Shown: positions 52,539 to 60,137 of the stretch, piece after piece
Position numbering within the stretch: the first letter of the stretch is position 1
How the letters are laid out: each line of letters opens with the position of its first letter
Program-made: the position numbers and the translations under genes
DNA from: Flavobacteriaceae bacterium LYZ1037
GTDB taxonomy: Bacteria > Bacteroidota > Bacteroidia > Flavobacteriales > Flavobacteriaceae
Reading direction: 5' to 3'
Length of the DNA: 64,000 nucleotides
NCBI GenBank assembly: GCA_003144015.1
Contig: QFWS01000002.1
Coordinates: 248,001-312,000, forward strand
Notes under the pieces: model-generated
The model's database searches: none
What the model saw: only the letters and a program-made list of their open reading frames with translations
Told to the model about the DNA's origin: nothing

Positions 52539-53154
52539 TTTTTTCTTCGAGCAATATGCAGGTTATCAAGCCATAGATATTACACTAGAGATTATTGCCG
52601 TTGTTTTTGGGTTTTTGTCTGTTTGGTTTTCAAAACAGAACAACATCTTGGTCTTTCCAACTGGAATGATTAGCACAAGTATTTTTGTATACTTACTTTT
52701 TAAATGGTCTTTATTAGGCGATATGATGATTAACGCCTACTATTTTATAATGAGTGTTTATGGTTGGTATATTTGGACAAGAAAAGTAGATGCAACTCAT
52801 GTTACTCCCATTTCGGTTACTACTAAAAATGAAAAAGTTACAAGCGTTTGGATTTTTATAGCAACCTTGTTATTTGTGTTTATTGTCTATAAAACTTTCA
52901 ATATGTGGACCGGTTGGGTTGCATATGTGGATACGGTTACTACTGCCATTTTTTTTGTTGGTATGTGGCTCATGGCAAGAAGGAAAGTAGAAAACTGGAT
53001 TTTTTGGATTATAGGCGATTTAATATCAATTCCTCTATATTTTTATAAAGGATTTACCTTTACTAGTTTACAATATTTAGGTTTTACAATAATTGCAATA
53101 TATGGATATTTAGCATGGAGGAAACTCTCAAACAAATCGACAGTAACTGCATAA
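52522..53154 (+). CDS. pnuC: PnuC-family vitamin transporter (nicotinamide riboside or thiamine)
   Basis: A 210-aa inner-membrane protein with about seven helices. The family pattern is clear: 'EIIAVVFGFLSVWFSKQNNI', 'YYFIMSVYGWYIWTRK', 'WIFWIIGDLISIPLYFYKG' and 'GYLAWRK'. PnuC carries nicotinamide riboside, while PnuT members in Bacteroidetes carry thiamine. Overlap with a thiamine-binding-like gene and the riboswitch-controlled TonB receptor 2.7 kb downstream favour thiamine. A NadR-type kinase that overlaps its 3' end by 40 bases would also fit nicotinamide riboside, so the substrate is open. Confidence 0.88.
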   Translation: MNQIFNFFFEQYAGYQAIDITLEIIAVVFGFLSVWFSKQNNILVFPTGMISTSIFVYLLFKWSLLGDMMINAYYFIMSVYGWYIWTRKVDATHVTPISVTTKNEKVTSVWIFIATLLFVFIVYKTFNMWTGWVAYVDTVTTAIFFVGMWLMARRKVENWIFWIIGDLISIPLYFYKGFTFTSLQYLGFTIIAIYGYLAWRKLSNKSTVTA

Positions 53155-53675
53155 AAGTAGTTTTATTTGGACCTGAATCTACAGGAAAAACAGTTTTAGC
53201 AAAACAATTAGCTGAATACTATAAGACGCTTTGGGTTCCAGAATTCTCAAGATTATATGCTGAAGAAAAAGCAAACAATAACGAACGTCTAACAAAAAAA
53301 GATGTATTACCTATAGCTAAAGGTCAAATGGCTTTAGAGAATTTAATAACAAAGCAAGTCACTAACTTATTAATATGCGATACCAATTTATTAGAAACGA
53401 AAGTCTATAGTGAGACCTATTATAACGGGTATTCACCTAGGTTATTGAACAAATTTGCAACTGAAAATGAGTATAATATTTATTTTTTAACTAATATTGA
53501 TATCCCTTGGGAGGATGATGGAATTCGTGATAAACCAAATGAACGAGAAGACATGTTCAAGGCATTTCAAAACGAGTTAATTAAAAACAAATTACCCTAT
53601 GTGTTGCTAAGTGGGAGTTTAGCGCAACGACTAAAAATAGCCATAAAACACATAGATAAATTATTAAAAAAATAA
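53115..53675 (+). CDS. NadR-like P-loop kinase (vitamin-phosphorylating?)
   Basis: A 186-aa ATPase matching the C-terminal nicotinamide-riboside-kinase domain of NadR. Seen are Walker A 'FGPESTGKTVL', 'VPEFSRLYAEE', the strand 'LICDTNLLETKVYSE' and 'IPWEDDGIRDKPNERE'. It lacks the N-terminal regulator and the adenylyltransferase domains of full NadR. In transporter operons such kinases trap the imported vitamin by phosphorylation. With PnuC it overlaps by 40 bases. Nicotinamide riboside or thiamine are the candidate substrates. Confidence 0.85.
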   Translation: MEETLKQIDSNCIKVVLFGPESTGKTVLAKQLAEYYKTLWVPEFSRLYAEEKANNNERLTKKDVLPIAKGQMALENLITKQVTNLLICDTNLLETKVYSETYYNGYSPRLLNKFATENEYNIYFLTNIDIPWEDDGIRDKPNEREDMFKAFQNELIKNKLPYVLLSGSLAQRLKIAIKHIDKLLKK

Positions 53676-53679
53676 CTGA

Positions 53680-55230
53680 ATGTTTTCAGAAAAAGACATA
53701 GATCAAATTAAAAGTAAGGGCTTAACTCTAAATAAAGTAACTTCTCAAATTGAGTTGTTTAAAACAGGCTTACCATTTGTAAACCTACAATCTGCAGCAA
53801 CTATTAATAATGGTATTTTAAAATTTTCAGAAGAAGATAAAAAAACAGCAATAAACCTGTTCGATGCTAAAAGAAACAATTATACCATAATAAAGTTTGT
53901 ACCAGCTTCTGGTGCAGCTACAAGAATGTTTAAGTCATTTTTTAGTTTTATAGAAGATTATAATCCGGAAAAGGAAACAGTTAATGCATACATAAACAGA
54001 ACAAAAGAATCTTTATTAGCTGTGTTTTTTGTTGGTTTGGAAAAGTTGCCTTTTTACAATTTAATTTTAGATAAAATTGAAGAAGTTTACCCTGATTATC
54101 ACAATGTTTCTTCAGACAAACAACGATACATGTTTGTAAAAACCATGTTAGAAACAGACAAGTTAAATTATGGGTTTTATCCTAAAGGCTTGCTGCCATT
54201 TCATCAATATAAAGAGCATATTGCAACGGCCTTCGAAGAACACCTGTTTGAAGCTGCATTGTACGCTTCAAGCAAAAGCAGAGCAAACTTACATTATACT
54301 ATTTCAGAAAAATACAAAGATATTTTTGACGATGAATTTAAAAAAATTCAAACCATTGTTGAACGTAAAACAAACACGAAATTCGAAATTTCTTTTTCAT
54401 ATCAAAAGGAAGCCACAGACACTATTGCCGTCAATTTAGACAATCAACCTTTTAGATTAGAAGATGGTAGCTTGTTATTTAGACCTTCAGGTCATGGCGC
54501 TTTACTCTCTAATTTAAACGATTTGAATTCAGATATTATCTTTATTAAAAACATAGATAATGTGGTGGTTTTTAAATATGAAAATGAAGTTAGTGAATAC
54601 AAAAAAATGTTAGCAGGTATTTTAATCGATATTCAAACAAAAGCCTTTGAATATCTTGAAAAGTTAGAAAACAAACAACTTTCTGAAACGGAGATTATTG
54701 AAATTGCTAAGTTTCTAACTAATAACATGCATGTAGTTATTTCGTCAGAATTTGAAAAATATGCAAACGAGTATCAAATAGAATATTTAATCTCTAAGTT
54801 AAATAGACCTATTCGTGTTTGTGGGATGGTTAAAAATGAAGGAGAACCAGGTGGAGGCCCATTTTGGGTGAAAGATGAGAGTGGTCAAATATCTCTGCAA
54901 ATTGTTGAGTCGGCTCAAATTAATAAAAAAGATAAATCGCAAAAAGAAATACTTAAAAATGCTACGCACTTTAATCCAGTTGATTTGGTTTGTGGTATTA
55001 AAGATTACAAAGGAAATAAATTTAATTTAGAACAATTTGTAGATCATAAAACAGCATTTATTACCATGAAGACCAAAACAGGTAAAGACTTAAAAGCTTT
55101 AGAGTTACCAGGTCTTTGGAATGGAAGTATGGCTAATTGGAATACTATTTTTGTAGAAGTCCCACTTATAACATTTAATCCAGTTAAAACAGTTACAGAC
55201 TTATTAAAACCTACACATCAAGTAAAATAA
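53680..55230 (+). CDS. DUF4301 family protein, function unknown
   Basis: A 516-aa cytoplasmic protein with no signal peptide or membrane helix. Recognisable stretches are 'VPASGAATRMFKSFFSF' (about 71-87), 'PKGLLPFHQY', 'LFRPSGHGALLSNLNDL' and 'VKNEGEPGGGPFWVKDESG'. The 'P-A-S-G-A-A-T-R-M' and 'G-H-G-A-L' pieces recall sugar nucleotidyltransferase-like loops, an inference only. It begins four bases after the kinase stop and is followed by arfB after one base, so it is in the operon. No function is known to me. Confidence 0.75.
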   Translation: MFSEKDIDQIKSKGLTLNKVTSQIELFKTGLPFVNLQSAATINNGILKFSEEDKKTAINLFDAKRNNYTIIKFVPASGAATRMFKSFFSFIEDYNPEKETVNAYINRTKESLLAVFFVGLEKLPFYNLILDKIEEVYPDYHNVSSDKQRYMFVKTMLETDKLNYGFYPKGLLPFHQYKEHIATAFEEHLFEAALYASSKSRANLHYTISEKYKDIFDDEFKKIQTIVERKTNTKFEISFSYQKEATDTIAVNLDNQPFRLEDGSLLFRPSGHGALLSNLNDLNSDIIFIKNIDNVVVFKYENEVSEYKKMLAGILIDIQTKAFEYLEKLENKQLSETEIIEIAKFLTNNMHVVISSEFEKYANEYQIEYLISKLNRPIRVCGMVKNEGEPGGGPFWVKDESGQISLQIVESAQINKKDKSQKEILKNATHFNPVDLVCGIKDYKGNKFNLEQFVDHKTAFITMKTKTGKDLKALELPGLWNGSMANWNTIFVEVPLITFNPVKTVTDLLKPTHQVK

Positions 55231-55231
55231 C

Positions 55232-55639
55232 ATGTTTGATGCCGATTTTTTAATTACTGAATTAACGTTCAAAGCTATTAGAAGCTCTGGTGCTGGTGGT
55301 CAGCACGTAAACAAAGTGTCTTCTAAAGTGGTTTTAAATTTCGACTTAAATAATTCTCAGGTTTTTTCTGAAGAACAAAAAACCTTATTATTCAAAAATT
55401 TATCAAGCAGATTAACCACAGAGGGAATTTTAATCTTACAAAGTGATGAGAGTAGAAGTCAGCATAAAAATAAAGAACTTGTAATAAAGCGCTTCTTAGA
55501 ACTTATTAAACAAAGTTTAATAAGGCCTAAAAAAAGAAAACCAACAAAAGTTCCAAGAGCTGTTAAATTAAAACGCTTATCTAAAAAGAAGCAACAAGCT
55601 GATAAAAAAGCCAATAGAAAACCGCCAGAAATAAACTAA
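55232..55639 (+). CDS. arfB: Alternative ribosome-rescue peptidyl-tRNA hydrolase ArfB
   Basis: A 135-aa release-factor-like protein. 'IRSSGAGGQHVNKVSSKV' with GGQ at 22-24 cleaves peptidyl-tRNA on stalled ribosomes. The Lys/Arg-rich C-terminal tail (from about residue 100, 'KKRKPTKVPRAVKLKRL') enters the empty mRNA channel. It is the last gene of the plus-strand run and starts one base after the DUF4301 stop. Confidence 0.93.
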   Translation: MFDADFLITELTFKAIRSSGAGGQHVNKVSSKVVLNFDLNNSQVFSEEQKTLLFKNLSSRLTTEGILILQSDESRSQHKNKELVIKRFLELIKQSLIRPKKRKPTKVPRAVKLKRLSKKKQQADKKANRKPPEIN

Positions 55640-55657
55640 ATATTTTCTTATTCTTAG

Positions 55658-55687
55658 TTGTTAATTCTTAATGGATAACTATCTTTG
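55658..55687 (+). promoter_or_regulatory. Promoter of the TPP-riboswitch transcript
   Basis: TTG (55658-55660), a 19-base spacer, then TATCTTTG (55680-55687). It is a full consensus match placed so that transcription begins a few bases before the aptamer. It gives the TonB receptor a promoter separate from arfB. Confidence 0.75.
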
Positions 55688-55698
55688 CATCGTTCTCA

Positions 55699-55768
55699 AA
55701 AAGGGGTGCCTATTATCGGCTGAGATCATACCCAATGAACCTAGAACAGGTAATGCTGTTTAGGGATT
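55699..55768 (+). promoter_or_regulatory. TPP riboswitch (THI element)
   Basis: The thi-box signatures are all there: GGGGTGCC (55703-55710), GGCTGAGATCATACCC (about 55718-55733), GAACCTAGAACAGGTAATGCTG (about 55738-55759; slightly variant) and closing AGGGA. It binds thiamine pyrophosphate and here controls the TonB receptor. The expression platform is not obvious: no T-run terminator, and 126 bases separate it from the ATG. Confidence 0.92.
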
Positions 55769-55775
55769 TAAAATT

Positions 55776-55830
55776 AAATAATGGCGTCATTGCGAGGAGT
55801 TTTTAGAACGACGTGGCAATCTCATTATTT
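55776..55830. repeat. Palindromic intergenic element between aptamer and receptor gene
   Basis: Outer 8-bp arms (55776-55783 with 55823-55830) enclose ATTGC/GCAAT inner arms and a 'GTCATTGCGAGGAG ... GACGTGGCAATC' core. That core resembles a widespread family of bacterial intergenic palindromes. No T-tract follows. Its place inside the riboswitch leader makes it a possible part of the expression platform. Confidence 0.6.
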
Positions 55831-55894
55831 CAAAAACAATTAATTATTAACCAGAATAATAACCTCTTTTTATTCGTATAAATTTATTTATCGG

Positions 55895-58114
55895 ATGAAA
55901 TTTTTATTCAACAATCTGTCATTTATAAGCAGGCAGAGCTCTCAAGTATTTTTACTTTTTTTATGTATTAGTTTTTCTGCATATTCGCAAGAAAAACAAC
56001 AAGACTCTACACAATTAGAAACTTTAAACGAAGTTTTGGTAAAGGCTGTTCGTGTAGACGCAACGTCGCCAATTACACATTCTAACATTACCAAAGAGCA
56101 ATTACAAAAACGGAATTTAGGTCAAGATGTGCCTATTCTTTTAAATTATTTACCGTCGGTTGTTACCACTTCAGATGCTGGAGCTGGTGTTGGTTACACA
56201 GGCATTCGAGTACGTGGTGTGAATGCGCAATCTACCAACGTAACTATTAATGGAATCCCTTATAATGATGCTGAATCTTTAGGGACTTTCTGGGTAAATT
56301 TAGGCGATTTCGCTTCGTCTGTAGAAAGTCTTCAATTACAACGTGGTGTTGGAACATCTACCAATGGCTCTGGAGCTTTTGGTGCTAGTATTAACGTGCT
56401 AACAGATGCTGTTTCAGATAAAGCTTATGGGGAAATTGCGAATAGTTTTGGCAGTTTTAATACTTGGAAACATACGGCTAAGTTTAGTACAGGATTACTA
56501 AATGATCGTATTGAAATTGCAGGTCGATTGTCTCAAATAAAATCTGATGGTTATGTAGATAGAGCCACGTCAAATTTGAAATCGTATTTTCTTCAAGCAT
56601 CTTATGTGGACGCCACAACGTTAATTAAAGCGATTACTTTTAGTGGAAAAGAAGTTACTTATCAATCATGGAATGGGATTGAGGATCCTTACATTTTAGA
56701 ACATGATAGAACCTTTAATTCTGCAGGTATGTACACAGATGACAATGGTGATACACAGTTTTACGATAACGAAATAGATAATTACCAACAAGACCATTAC
56801 CAGTTACACTGGAATCAAAAAATAAATAATAATTGGTCTACCAATTTAGCCCTAAATTACACCAAAGGGAAAGGTTATTTTGAACAATATAAAGAAGACC
56901 AAGAATTTGTAGACTATGGTTTTAGTGATGTCGAAATTGGAACAGAGACCATTACCGAAACAGACTTAATAAGACGTCGATGGCTAGATAATGACTTCTA
57001 TGTTGCTAATGCCAATGCTAATTATAAAAACGATGCATTAAATGTTCTTTTTGGCATGTCTTATAGTTCGTATTCTGGAGATCATTTTGGAGAAATAATC
57101 TGGGCGCAATATGCCAGTAACCTAATGATAAGAGATAGGTATTATGATGGTAATGGGAAGAAAATAGATGTAAGTGAATTTGTAAAGGCAACCTATAGAT
57201 TAAATGATCATGTTAGTTTATATCTCGATTTACAATCGCGTTATGTAAATTATAAAACTACTGGAACAAATTCAGATGTGGCTCCTTTTATTGTAGATAA
57301 AAATTATCATTTCTTTAATCCTAAAGCAGGAATAACATATAATATCAACGAAAACAACAATTTGTATTTCTCTTATGCAAGAGCTAATAGAGAACCAAAT
57401 AGAGACGACTTCGAAAACAATGCAGACATTAAACCAGAACAGCTAAACGATTTTGAATTGGGTTGGAGGCACAAATCTAATGTCTTTAATTTCAATACCA
57501 ATTTATACTATATGTTGTATAATGAACAATTGGTATTAACAGGAGAAATAAATGATGTTGGTAATCCGCTTCGAGATAACAGTGGAAAAAGTTATAGATT
57601 AGGTATAGAAGTAGAAGCCGTTATTAATGTGTCTAATAAATTTAGCATCCAGCCAAATGTAGCATTAAGCACCAATAAAAATAAAGAAACTATCGTGTCT
57701 ATAGATGGAGAACTAGTAGATCTTGGATCTACTAACATTTCGTTTTCACCTAATATTGTGGCGGGAAACGCTTTTGTGTTTAAGCCAATTAATGGTTTGC
57801 AAATGTCTCTTTTAAGCAAGTTTGTTGGCGAACAATATATGGGAAATACAGATGCTGAAGCCTCTAAACTTGACAGTTATTTTGTAAACGACTTTAATGT
57901 GATGTACGAAATAGAAACTAATTCTATTTTTAAATCTATTTTAATCTCTGGATTGGTAAACAATCTTTTTGGTAAGAAATACAGTTCTAATGGTTTTTAT
58001 TACACTTATGATGATACTTGGTCGGATCCAAGCCAAATAACAACAATTGAAGGAACTGGTTATTTTCCACAAGCAACTACAAACTTTTTGGTAGGAGTAA
58101 CTTTAAAGCTTTAA
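55895..58114 (+). CDS. TonB-dependent receptor under TPP riboswitch control (thiamine uptake)
   Basis: A 739-aa outer-membrane receptor. Signal peptide spans about 1-31 (ending SAYSQ), then a short TonB-box-like stretch 'LNEVLVKAVR'. The plug domain (about 55-165) has 'TGIRVRGVNAQSTNVTINGIPYNDAESLGTFWV' split by variable loops, and the 22-strand barrel ends in 'VGVTLKL'. It lacks the N-terminal carboxypeptidase-like domain of SusC proteins. The TPP riboswitch upstream makes thiamine or a thiamine derivative the likely ligand, and high TPP would shut it off. Confidence 0.92.
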   Translation: MKFLFNNLSFISRQSSQVFLLFLCISFSAYSQEKQQDSTQLETLNEVLVKAVRVDATSPITHSNITKEQLQKRNLGQDVPILLNYLPSVVTTSDAGAGVGYTGIRVRGVNAQSTNVTINGIPYNDAESLGTFWVNLGDFASSVESLQLQRGVGTSTNGSGAFGASINVLTDAVSDKAYGEIANSFGSFNTWKHTAKFSTGLLNDRIEIAGRLSQIKSDGYVDRATSNLKSYFLQASYVDATTLIKAITFSGKEVTYQSWNGIEDPYILEHDRTFNSAGMYTDDNGDTQFYDNEIDNYQQDHYQLHWNQKINNNWSTNLALNYTKGKGYFEQYKEDQEFVDYGFSDVEIGTETITETDLIRRRWLDNDFYVANANANYKNDALNVLFGMSYSSYSGDHFGEIIWAQYASNLMIRDRYYDGNGKKIDVSEFVKATYRLNDHVSLYLDLQSRYVNYKTTGTNSDVAPFIVDKNYHFFNPKAGITYNINENNNLYFSYARANREPNRDDFENNADIKPEQLNDFELGWRHKSNVFNFNTNLYYMLYNEQLVLTGEINDVGNPLRDNSGKSYRLGIEVEAVINVSNKFSIQPNVALSTNKNKETIVSIDGELVDLGSTNISFSPNIVAGNAFVFKPINGLQMSLLSKFVGEQYMGNTDAEASKLDSYFVNDFNVMYEIETNSIFKSILISGLVNNLFGKKYSSNGFYYTYDDTWSDPSQITTIEGTGYFPQATTNFLVGVTLKL

Positions 58115-58141
58115 TTCTAATTAGTTATAATTTTAATAAGA

Positions 58142-58166
58142 AAAGCCACTCAATAAGAGTGGCTTT
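58142..58166 (+). terminator. Terminator after the TonB receptor
   Basis: Nine-bp stem (58142-58150 with 58158-58166), then CTGTTTTTG. Modest but well placed. Confidence 0.65.
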
Positions 58167-58201
58167 CTGTTTTTGTAAATAGTATGTTTTAAATAGTTTT
58201 G

Positions 58202-58651
58202 TTAGTTATTATAAACCCGAATAATATTTCCGGTAACCTCAACAAAATAACGTTTTAGTGCAAAATTTCCAGTGGTACCCGTTTGTCCAATACCATTAAG
58301 AATTTCGTAACTATTTCCATCATCGCAATCGCAAGTTGCAATCACCCCTTCAACTGATAGGGTAGAACAATCACTTAAAGCATGGTTTGGGTCGCTTAAT
58401 TCAAAAGCACTATAATTATCACCTCCAGCATAAAATAAAACCACACCATTTATGCCATAGTTGTTATTTAAGATGACATAGTTATTTGGAAATTGTAGCA
58501 CATCATATGGTTGTAAATTGGTATTTACTAAGGTTCCAGTATCGAAATTGATATTTGGTAGATATTGATTGTTAGTATTTGCATCATCATCGCTTTTGTT
58601 ACATGAAGCAACTATTAGAGCTAGTAAAATAATGGAATAAATACGATTCAT
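58202..58651 (-). CDS. Lipoprotein with degenerate Rieske-like domain
   Basis: A 149-aa lipoprotein, lipobox 'IVASC' (C17). The C-terminal half follows the Rieske pattern in order: 'DPNHALSDCSTL', 'VEGVIATCDCDDGNSYEI', 'GIGQTGTTGNFALKRY' and 'VTGNIIRV'. Of the four cluster ligands (CxH...CxxH), the first Cys and last His are replaced (PxH, CxCD), so a 2Fe-2S cluster is unlikely. Such lipoproteins occur beside TonB receptors and elsewhere in Bacteroidetes with no known function. Convergent with the TonB receptor, divergent from greA. Confidence 0.65.
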   Translation of the reverse strand: MNRIYSIILLALIVASCNKSDDDANTNNQYLPNINFDTGTLVNTNLQPYDVLQFPNNYVILNNNYGINGVVLFYAGGDNYSAFELSDPNHALSDCSTLSVEGVIATCDCDDGNSYEILNGIGQTGTTGNFALKRYFVEVTGNIIRVYNN

Positions 58652-58711
58652 TTTTTCTTAAAATTTTCGGTTACAATTTACAACAAAAAGTAAACACAGA
58701 TAAATATTTTG

Positions 58712-58719
58712 TATATTTG
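58712..58719 (+). promoter_or_regulatory. Candidate -7 box for greA
   Basis: TATATTTG, an exact TAnnTTTG match. The transcript would start near 58725, at the base of a hairpin, and carry a leader of about 100 bases. No clear -33. Confidence 0.45.
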
Positions 58720-58725
58720 TAATGC

Positions 58726-58750
58726 AATCTCGTGTTAACGAGATTTTTTG
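58726..58750 (+). promoter_or_regulatory. Terminator-like hairpin at the 5' end of the greA leader
   Basis: An 8-bp perfect stem (58726-58733 with 58738-58745) is followed directly by a run of five to six T. A second inverted repeat (TCCCGAA at about 58757 with TTCGGGA near 58793-58799) follows before the ATG at 58827. The leader is thus strongly structured and may cause early termination or stabilise the mRNA. Confidence 0.55.
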
Positions 58751-58826
58751 CGTTATTCCCGAACGATTTCTCCTTAGAATGTTGGAATGTGTTTCGGGAT
58801 ATTTATAATATATAAACGATGAAGTT

Positions 58827-59300
58827 ATGAGTAAAGTATCTTATTACACGGAAGAAGGTTTAAAAAAATTAAGAAACGAATTAAAACAATTAAAAGATAT
58901 TGAGCGTTCAAAAGCATCTCAAGCTATTGCTGAAGCTAGAGATAAAGGTGATTTAAGTGAAAATGCCGAGTACGATGCTGCTAAAGAAGCTCAAGGTATG
59001 TTGGAAATGCGTATTTCCAAATTAGAAGATCAACTTGCAGGTGCCAGAGTTATAGATGAGTCGCAAATGGACACATCAAAAATATTGGTGCTTTCTAAAG
59101 TGAAAATTAAAAACCAAACCAATGGTATGGAAATGCTTTACACATTGGTTGCCGATGGTGAAGCAGATTTAGCCTCAGGAAAAATTTCTGTAAACTCTCC
59201 AATAGGAAAAGGTTTACTTGGTAAAACTGTAGGCGAAGTAGCCGAAATACAAGTGCCAAATGGCGTGATGAAATTCGATATTTTGGAAATCTCAAGATAA
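58827..59300 (+). CDS. greA: Transcription elongation factor GreA
   Basis: A 157-aa factor that rescues backtracked RNA polymerase by stimulating transcript cleavage. The N-terminal coiled coil (1-75) has 'YYTEEGLKKLRNELKQLK' and the acidic tip 'DLSENAEYDAAKEAQ' with D and E at the catalytic end. The C-terminal FKBP-like domain ('SVNSPIGKGLLGKTVGEVAEI') binds polymerase. Preceded by a structured leader and followed by its own terminator. Confidence 0.96.
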   Translation: MSKVSYYTEEGLKKLRNELKQLKDIERSKASQAIAEARDKGDLSENAEYDAAKEAQGMLEMRISKLEDQLAGARVIDESQMDTSKILVLSKVKIKNQTNGMEMLYTLVADGEADLASGKISVNSPIGKGLLGKTVGEVAEIQVPNGVMKFDILEISR

Positions 59301-59340
59301 TATATTCTTCTTTTAAGAAAAATTTCTAAAAGAATAGTCT

Positions 59341-59371
59341 TAAAAAGATTCCTGCAAAACAGGAATCTTTT
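59341..59371 (+). terminator. Intrinsic terminator of greA
   Basis: Perfect 13-bp stem with a five-base loop and T-tract, between greA and the HIT gene. Confidence 0.88.
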
Positions 59372-59399
59372 TATATTTACAAGTATATCGAAAATAATT

Positions 59400-59789
59400 A
59401 TGGCATCTATTTTTTCAAAAATTATCTCTGGTGAACTTCCATCTTATAAAATAGCAGAAACCGATGAGTTTTTAGCTTTTTTAGATATTAACCCAAATGC
59501 TAAAGGACATACGCTTTGCATCCCTAAAAAAGAAGTCAATAAAATTTTCGACTTAGACGAGAAATCCTATTTAGATCTCATGGTATTTTCTAGAAAGGTA
59601 GCTATAGCTATCGAAAAAGCCATTCCTTGTAAACGTGTTGGAATGACTGTTGTTGGTTTAGAAGTGCCACATGTACATGTGCATTTAATTCCTTTAAATT
59701 CTATGGAAGATATAAGGTTTTTAAATAAAGCATCTTTAACGACTCAAGAATTTCAAAATACTGTAAAAGCTATCAAAGCGTATTTATAG
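59400..59789 (+). CDS. HIT family hydrolase (HinT-like)
   Basis: A 129-aa nucleotide-binding protein with the histidine triad 'HVHVHLIP' near residue 91-98 and the N-terminal 'IFSKIISGELPSYKI' typical of the Hint branch. It hydrolyses AMP-linked phosphoramidates. Cytoplasmic. Its end overlaps the convergent zinc-ribbon protein gene by six bases. Confidence 0.93.
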   Translation: MASIFSKIISGELPSYKIAETDEFLAFLDINPNAKGHTLCIPKKEVNKIFDLDEKSYLDLMVFSRKVAIAIEKAIPCKRVGMTVVGLEVPHVHVHLIPLNSMEDIRFLNKASLTTQEFQNTVKAIKAYL

Positions 59790-60134
59790 ATACGGAAAAA
59801 CAATAAGACCTAGAATGGTAAGTGTTATAACCAAGACGCTTATTATTAGTAACCTGGCAGACTTTTTTAATTTTATTGAAGGTGTTTTAGGTGTAAAAGC
59901 TTTTTGGTGATAATTAAAAACACGTTCAATGTCTTCAGTCCAACTTATAGGATAAATATTCGTATTACAGGTGTTACATTCTAAAAGATGTGATGTTTCT
60001 CTAGTAATAGATTTATAAAATTTAGTTTCAACAAATTTTTGCAAAAAAGTTAATTGTAGGCCGTTTGTATTATAGCATTCAGGACAATTATTGTTTAAAG
60101 CAACTTCTTTAATAGTAATAAACTTCTCTTCCAT
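59784..60134 (-). CDS. Small zinc-ribbon membrane protein
   Basis: A 116-aa protein with an N-terminal zinc ribbon formed by CPEC (about 17-20) and CNTC (about 53-56) and a C-terminal transmembrane helix (about 92-114). No known domain name. It begins three bases after the stop of the histidine kinase gene, so it is co-transcribed and may be an accessory of that kinase. The topology suggests a cytoplasmic ribbon tethered to the membrane. Confidence 0.6.
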   Translation of the reverse strand: MEEKFITIKEVALNNNCPECYNTNGLQLTFLQKFVETKFYKSITRETSHLLECNTCNTNIYPISWTEDIERVFNYHQKAFTPKTPSIKLKKSARLLIISVLVITLTILGLIVFPYL

Positions 60135-60137
60135 AAT

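Noticed and set aside
53115-53675. Full-length bifunctional NadR.
   Set aside because: Only 186 aa with a single Walker A kinase domain; no adenylyltransferase HxGH motif or N-terminal helix-turn-helix.
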